A stretch of 64,000 nucleotides of DNA from an uncultured Roseobacter sp. (lineage in GTDB: Bacteria; Pseudomonadota; Alphaproteobacteria; Rhodobacterales; Rhodobacteraceae). Made by a program: the position numbers and the translations under genes. The stretch spans positions 248,001-312,000 of the forward strand of contig NZ_CANLYL010000004.1 in the NCBI RefSeq assembly GCF_947495275.1, in the 5' to 3' direction. The notes under the pieces were generated by a model. The model saw nothing but the letters and a program-made list of their open reading frames with translations. It was not told where the DNA came from and made no database searches. Below are positions 63,135 to 64,000 of this stretch, one piece after another; position 1 is the stretch's first letter, and every line of letters starts with the position of its first letter.

Positions 63135-64000
63135 GTGTGGCCGCCGTCGGCACCACGCGGCGCGGGCGCGGCGCACGCAAGGCGCAGCGCCAGACCCGCG
63201 ATGTGACCATGCTGCCCGCGTTGAAGCGGAACTTGCCCTTGACCGAGCCGATGACGGAAGAGCAGGTGGCGCGCATCGACGCGGCCTCAATGGATATTCT
63301 GGAAAACGTCGGCGTGGTTTTCCGCGACGAGATTGCCCTGGCGGATTGGAAGCGTACCGGGGCCGATGTTCGGGGCGAGCGCGTGCATCTCGACCGCGCG
63401 CTCGTGCGCGATTTGATCGCCACGATCCCCGAAACCTTCACCTATCACGCGCGCAATCCGGCCAATAACCTGCCTTTCGGCAAGGACCATGCGATTTTTG
63501 TGCCCATGACCGGCGCGCCCTACCTGCGCGATCTGGACGACGTGCGGCGCAATCCGACGCTGGCGGATCTGGCAAATTTCCACAAGCTCAGCCATATGCT
63601 GCCCGGCATGCACTCCTCGGCGCATCACATCGTGGAGCCTTATGATCACCCGATCAGTCAGCGGCATCTGCGCATCACCTATTCCTCGATGAAGCATTCC
63701 GACAAGACCTTCATGGGCATGACGACCAGCCCGAAGAACGCCGAAGATGTGCTTGATATGGCGGCTATTCTCTTTGGTGACGACTTCATTGATGCCCACC
63801 CGGTTGTGACCGGCAATTGCAACGGTAACTCGCCACTGGTCTGGGATGAAACCATGTTGGGCGCGATGCGGGCGTTTTGTCGGCGCAATCAGCCGGTGCT
63901 GTGCTCGCCTTTCGTGCTGGGCGGGGCAAATACGCCTGCTTCCGTCGCACCGACCGTTGCGCAACTGAATGCCGAAGCGCTCAGCGCGTTGGCCTATACA
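63131..64000 (+). CDS. MttB-family trimethylamine methyltransferase-like protein (partial)
   Basis: The first 290 residues of a COG5598/MttB-superfamily methyltransferase; the gene continues beyond the window. A basic N-terminal stretch (TTRRGRGARKAQR) is followed by the characteristic start region EEQVARIDAASMDILENVGVVF (near 41-62) and by the TIM-barrel segments VTGNCNGNSPLVWDETMLGAMRAF and CSPFVLGGANTPASVAPT. No amber codon occurs in the visible part; the position that holds pyrrolysine in MttB lies further on. Non-Pyl members demethylate quaternary amines such as glycine or proline betaine. ATGA overlap with the reductase. Confidence 0.78.
   Translation, partial: MSVAAVGTTRRGRGARKAQRQTRDVTMLPALKRNLPLTEPMTEEQVARIDAASMDILENVGVVFRDEIALADWKRTGADVRGERVHLDRALVRDLIATIPETFTYHARNPANNLPFGKDHAIFVPMTGAPYLRDLDDVRRNPTLADLANFHKLSHMLPGMHSSAHHIVEPYDHPISQRHLRITYSSMKHSDKTFMGMTTSPKNAEDVLDMAAILFGDDFIDAHPVVTGNCNGNSPLVWDETMLGAMRAFCRRNQPVLCSPFVLGGANTPASVAPTVAQLNAEALSALAYT

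Noticed and set aside
1-64000. Mobile elements, CRISPR, tRNA or rRNA genes
   Set aside because: I found no transposase, integrase, spaced direct repeats of CRISPR type or cloverleaf-like gene; gene style and composition look uniform across the window.

Overview
The window is a high-GC, gene-dense alphaproteobacterial chromosome segment. ClpP/ClpX, the NDUFA12-type complex I subunit, GapR, a Zur/ZnuABC locus, a ScfR-type regulator and many ABC uptake systems point to Rhodobacteraceae, most likely the marine Roseobacter group. That placement is inferred from gene content and protein style; no rRNA or other marker is present. I see no insertion sequence, prophage, tRNA, rRNA or CRISPR array, and no stretch longer than 300 bases without a gene.

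Layout. (1) 1-5803, plus strand: D-xylose operon (permease, ATPase, xylulokinase, xylose isomerase, glucokinase); its binding protein probably lies upstream of the window. (2) 5800-18571: galactoside utilisation. Beta-galactosidase, a lactonase, KDPGal aldolase, KDPGal kinase, an SDR dehydrogenase, alpha-galactosidase and an ABC sugar transporter with an embedded YjbR gene lie on the minus strand; an IclR regulator and the transporter ATPase diverge from them. Together they would import and cleave galactosides and oxidise galactose by the De Ley-Doudoroff route; a galactonate dehydratase is not in the window. (3) 18810-28084, plus strand: a tryptophan/kynurenine operon (2-aminobenzoate-CoA ligase, tryptophan 2,3-dioxygenase, kynureninase) co-directional with a LivJHMGF-type transporter, a LysE exporter and a RidA protein. 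(4) 28066-31111: zinc uptake (znuB, znuC, zur, znuA) with a clear Zur box. (5) 31320-38905: a photolyase-like protein, clpP, clpX, a RidA protein, a complex I accessory subunit, an MCE/MlaD protein, a DUF2155 protein, aat, accC and accB. (6) 39057-47031: an acyl-CoA ligase, an unknown helical protein, and a second LivFGMH-type transporter with its own binding protein. (7) 47266-53417: a ScfR-like regulator, a receiver-only response regulator, a small membrane protein, a symporter-histidine kinase fusion, and a FliM/FliN-like protein with an acidic Leu-Pro-Asp repeat tail. (8) 53424-55660: a sulfur-metabolism pair (TIGR01244 phosphatase/rhodanese-like and persulfide dioxygenase-like), a small membrane protein and GapR. 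(9) 55769-58972: LysR, an SbtA/COG3329 permease and a D-cysteine-desulfhydrase-family enzyme, a combination resembling the cysteate sulfo-lyase locus cuyRZA. (10) 59242-64000: a GntR regulator and a tightly overlapping operon (DapA-family, aldehyde dehydrogenase, ProC-family, MttB-family) that runs off the window.

The most interesting material is region 10, which looks like an uncharacterised pathway for an N-methylated compound, possibly a proline-type betaine. Next are the photolyase-like protein with apparently swapped domain order, the FliM-like protein with the repeat tail, the sensor kinase paired with an output-less receiver, the SDR with an altered catalytic lysine, and several regulatory palindromes identified by eye.
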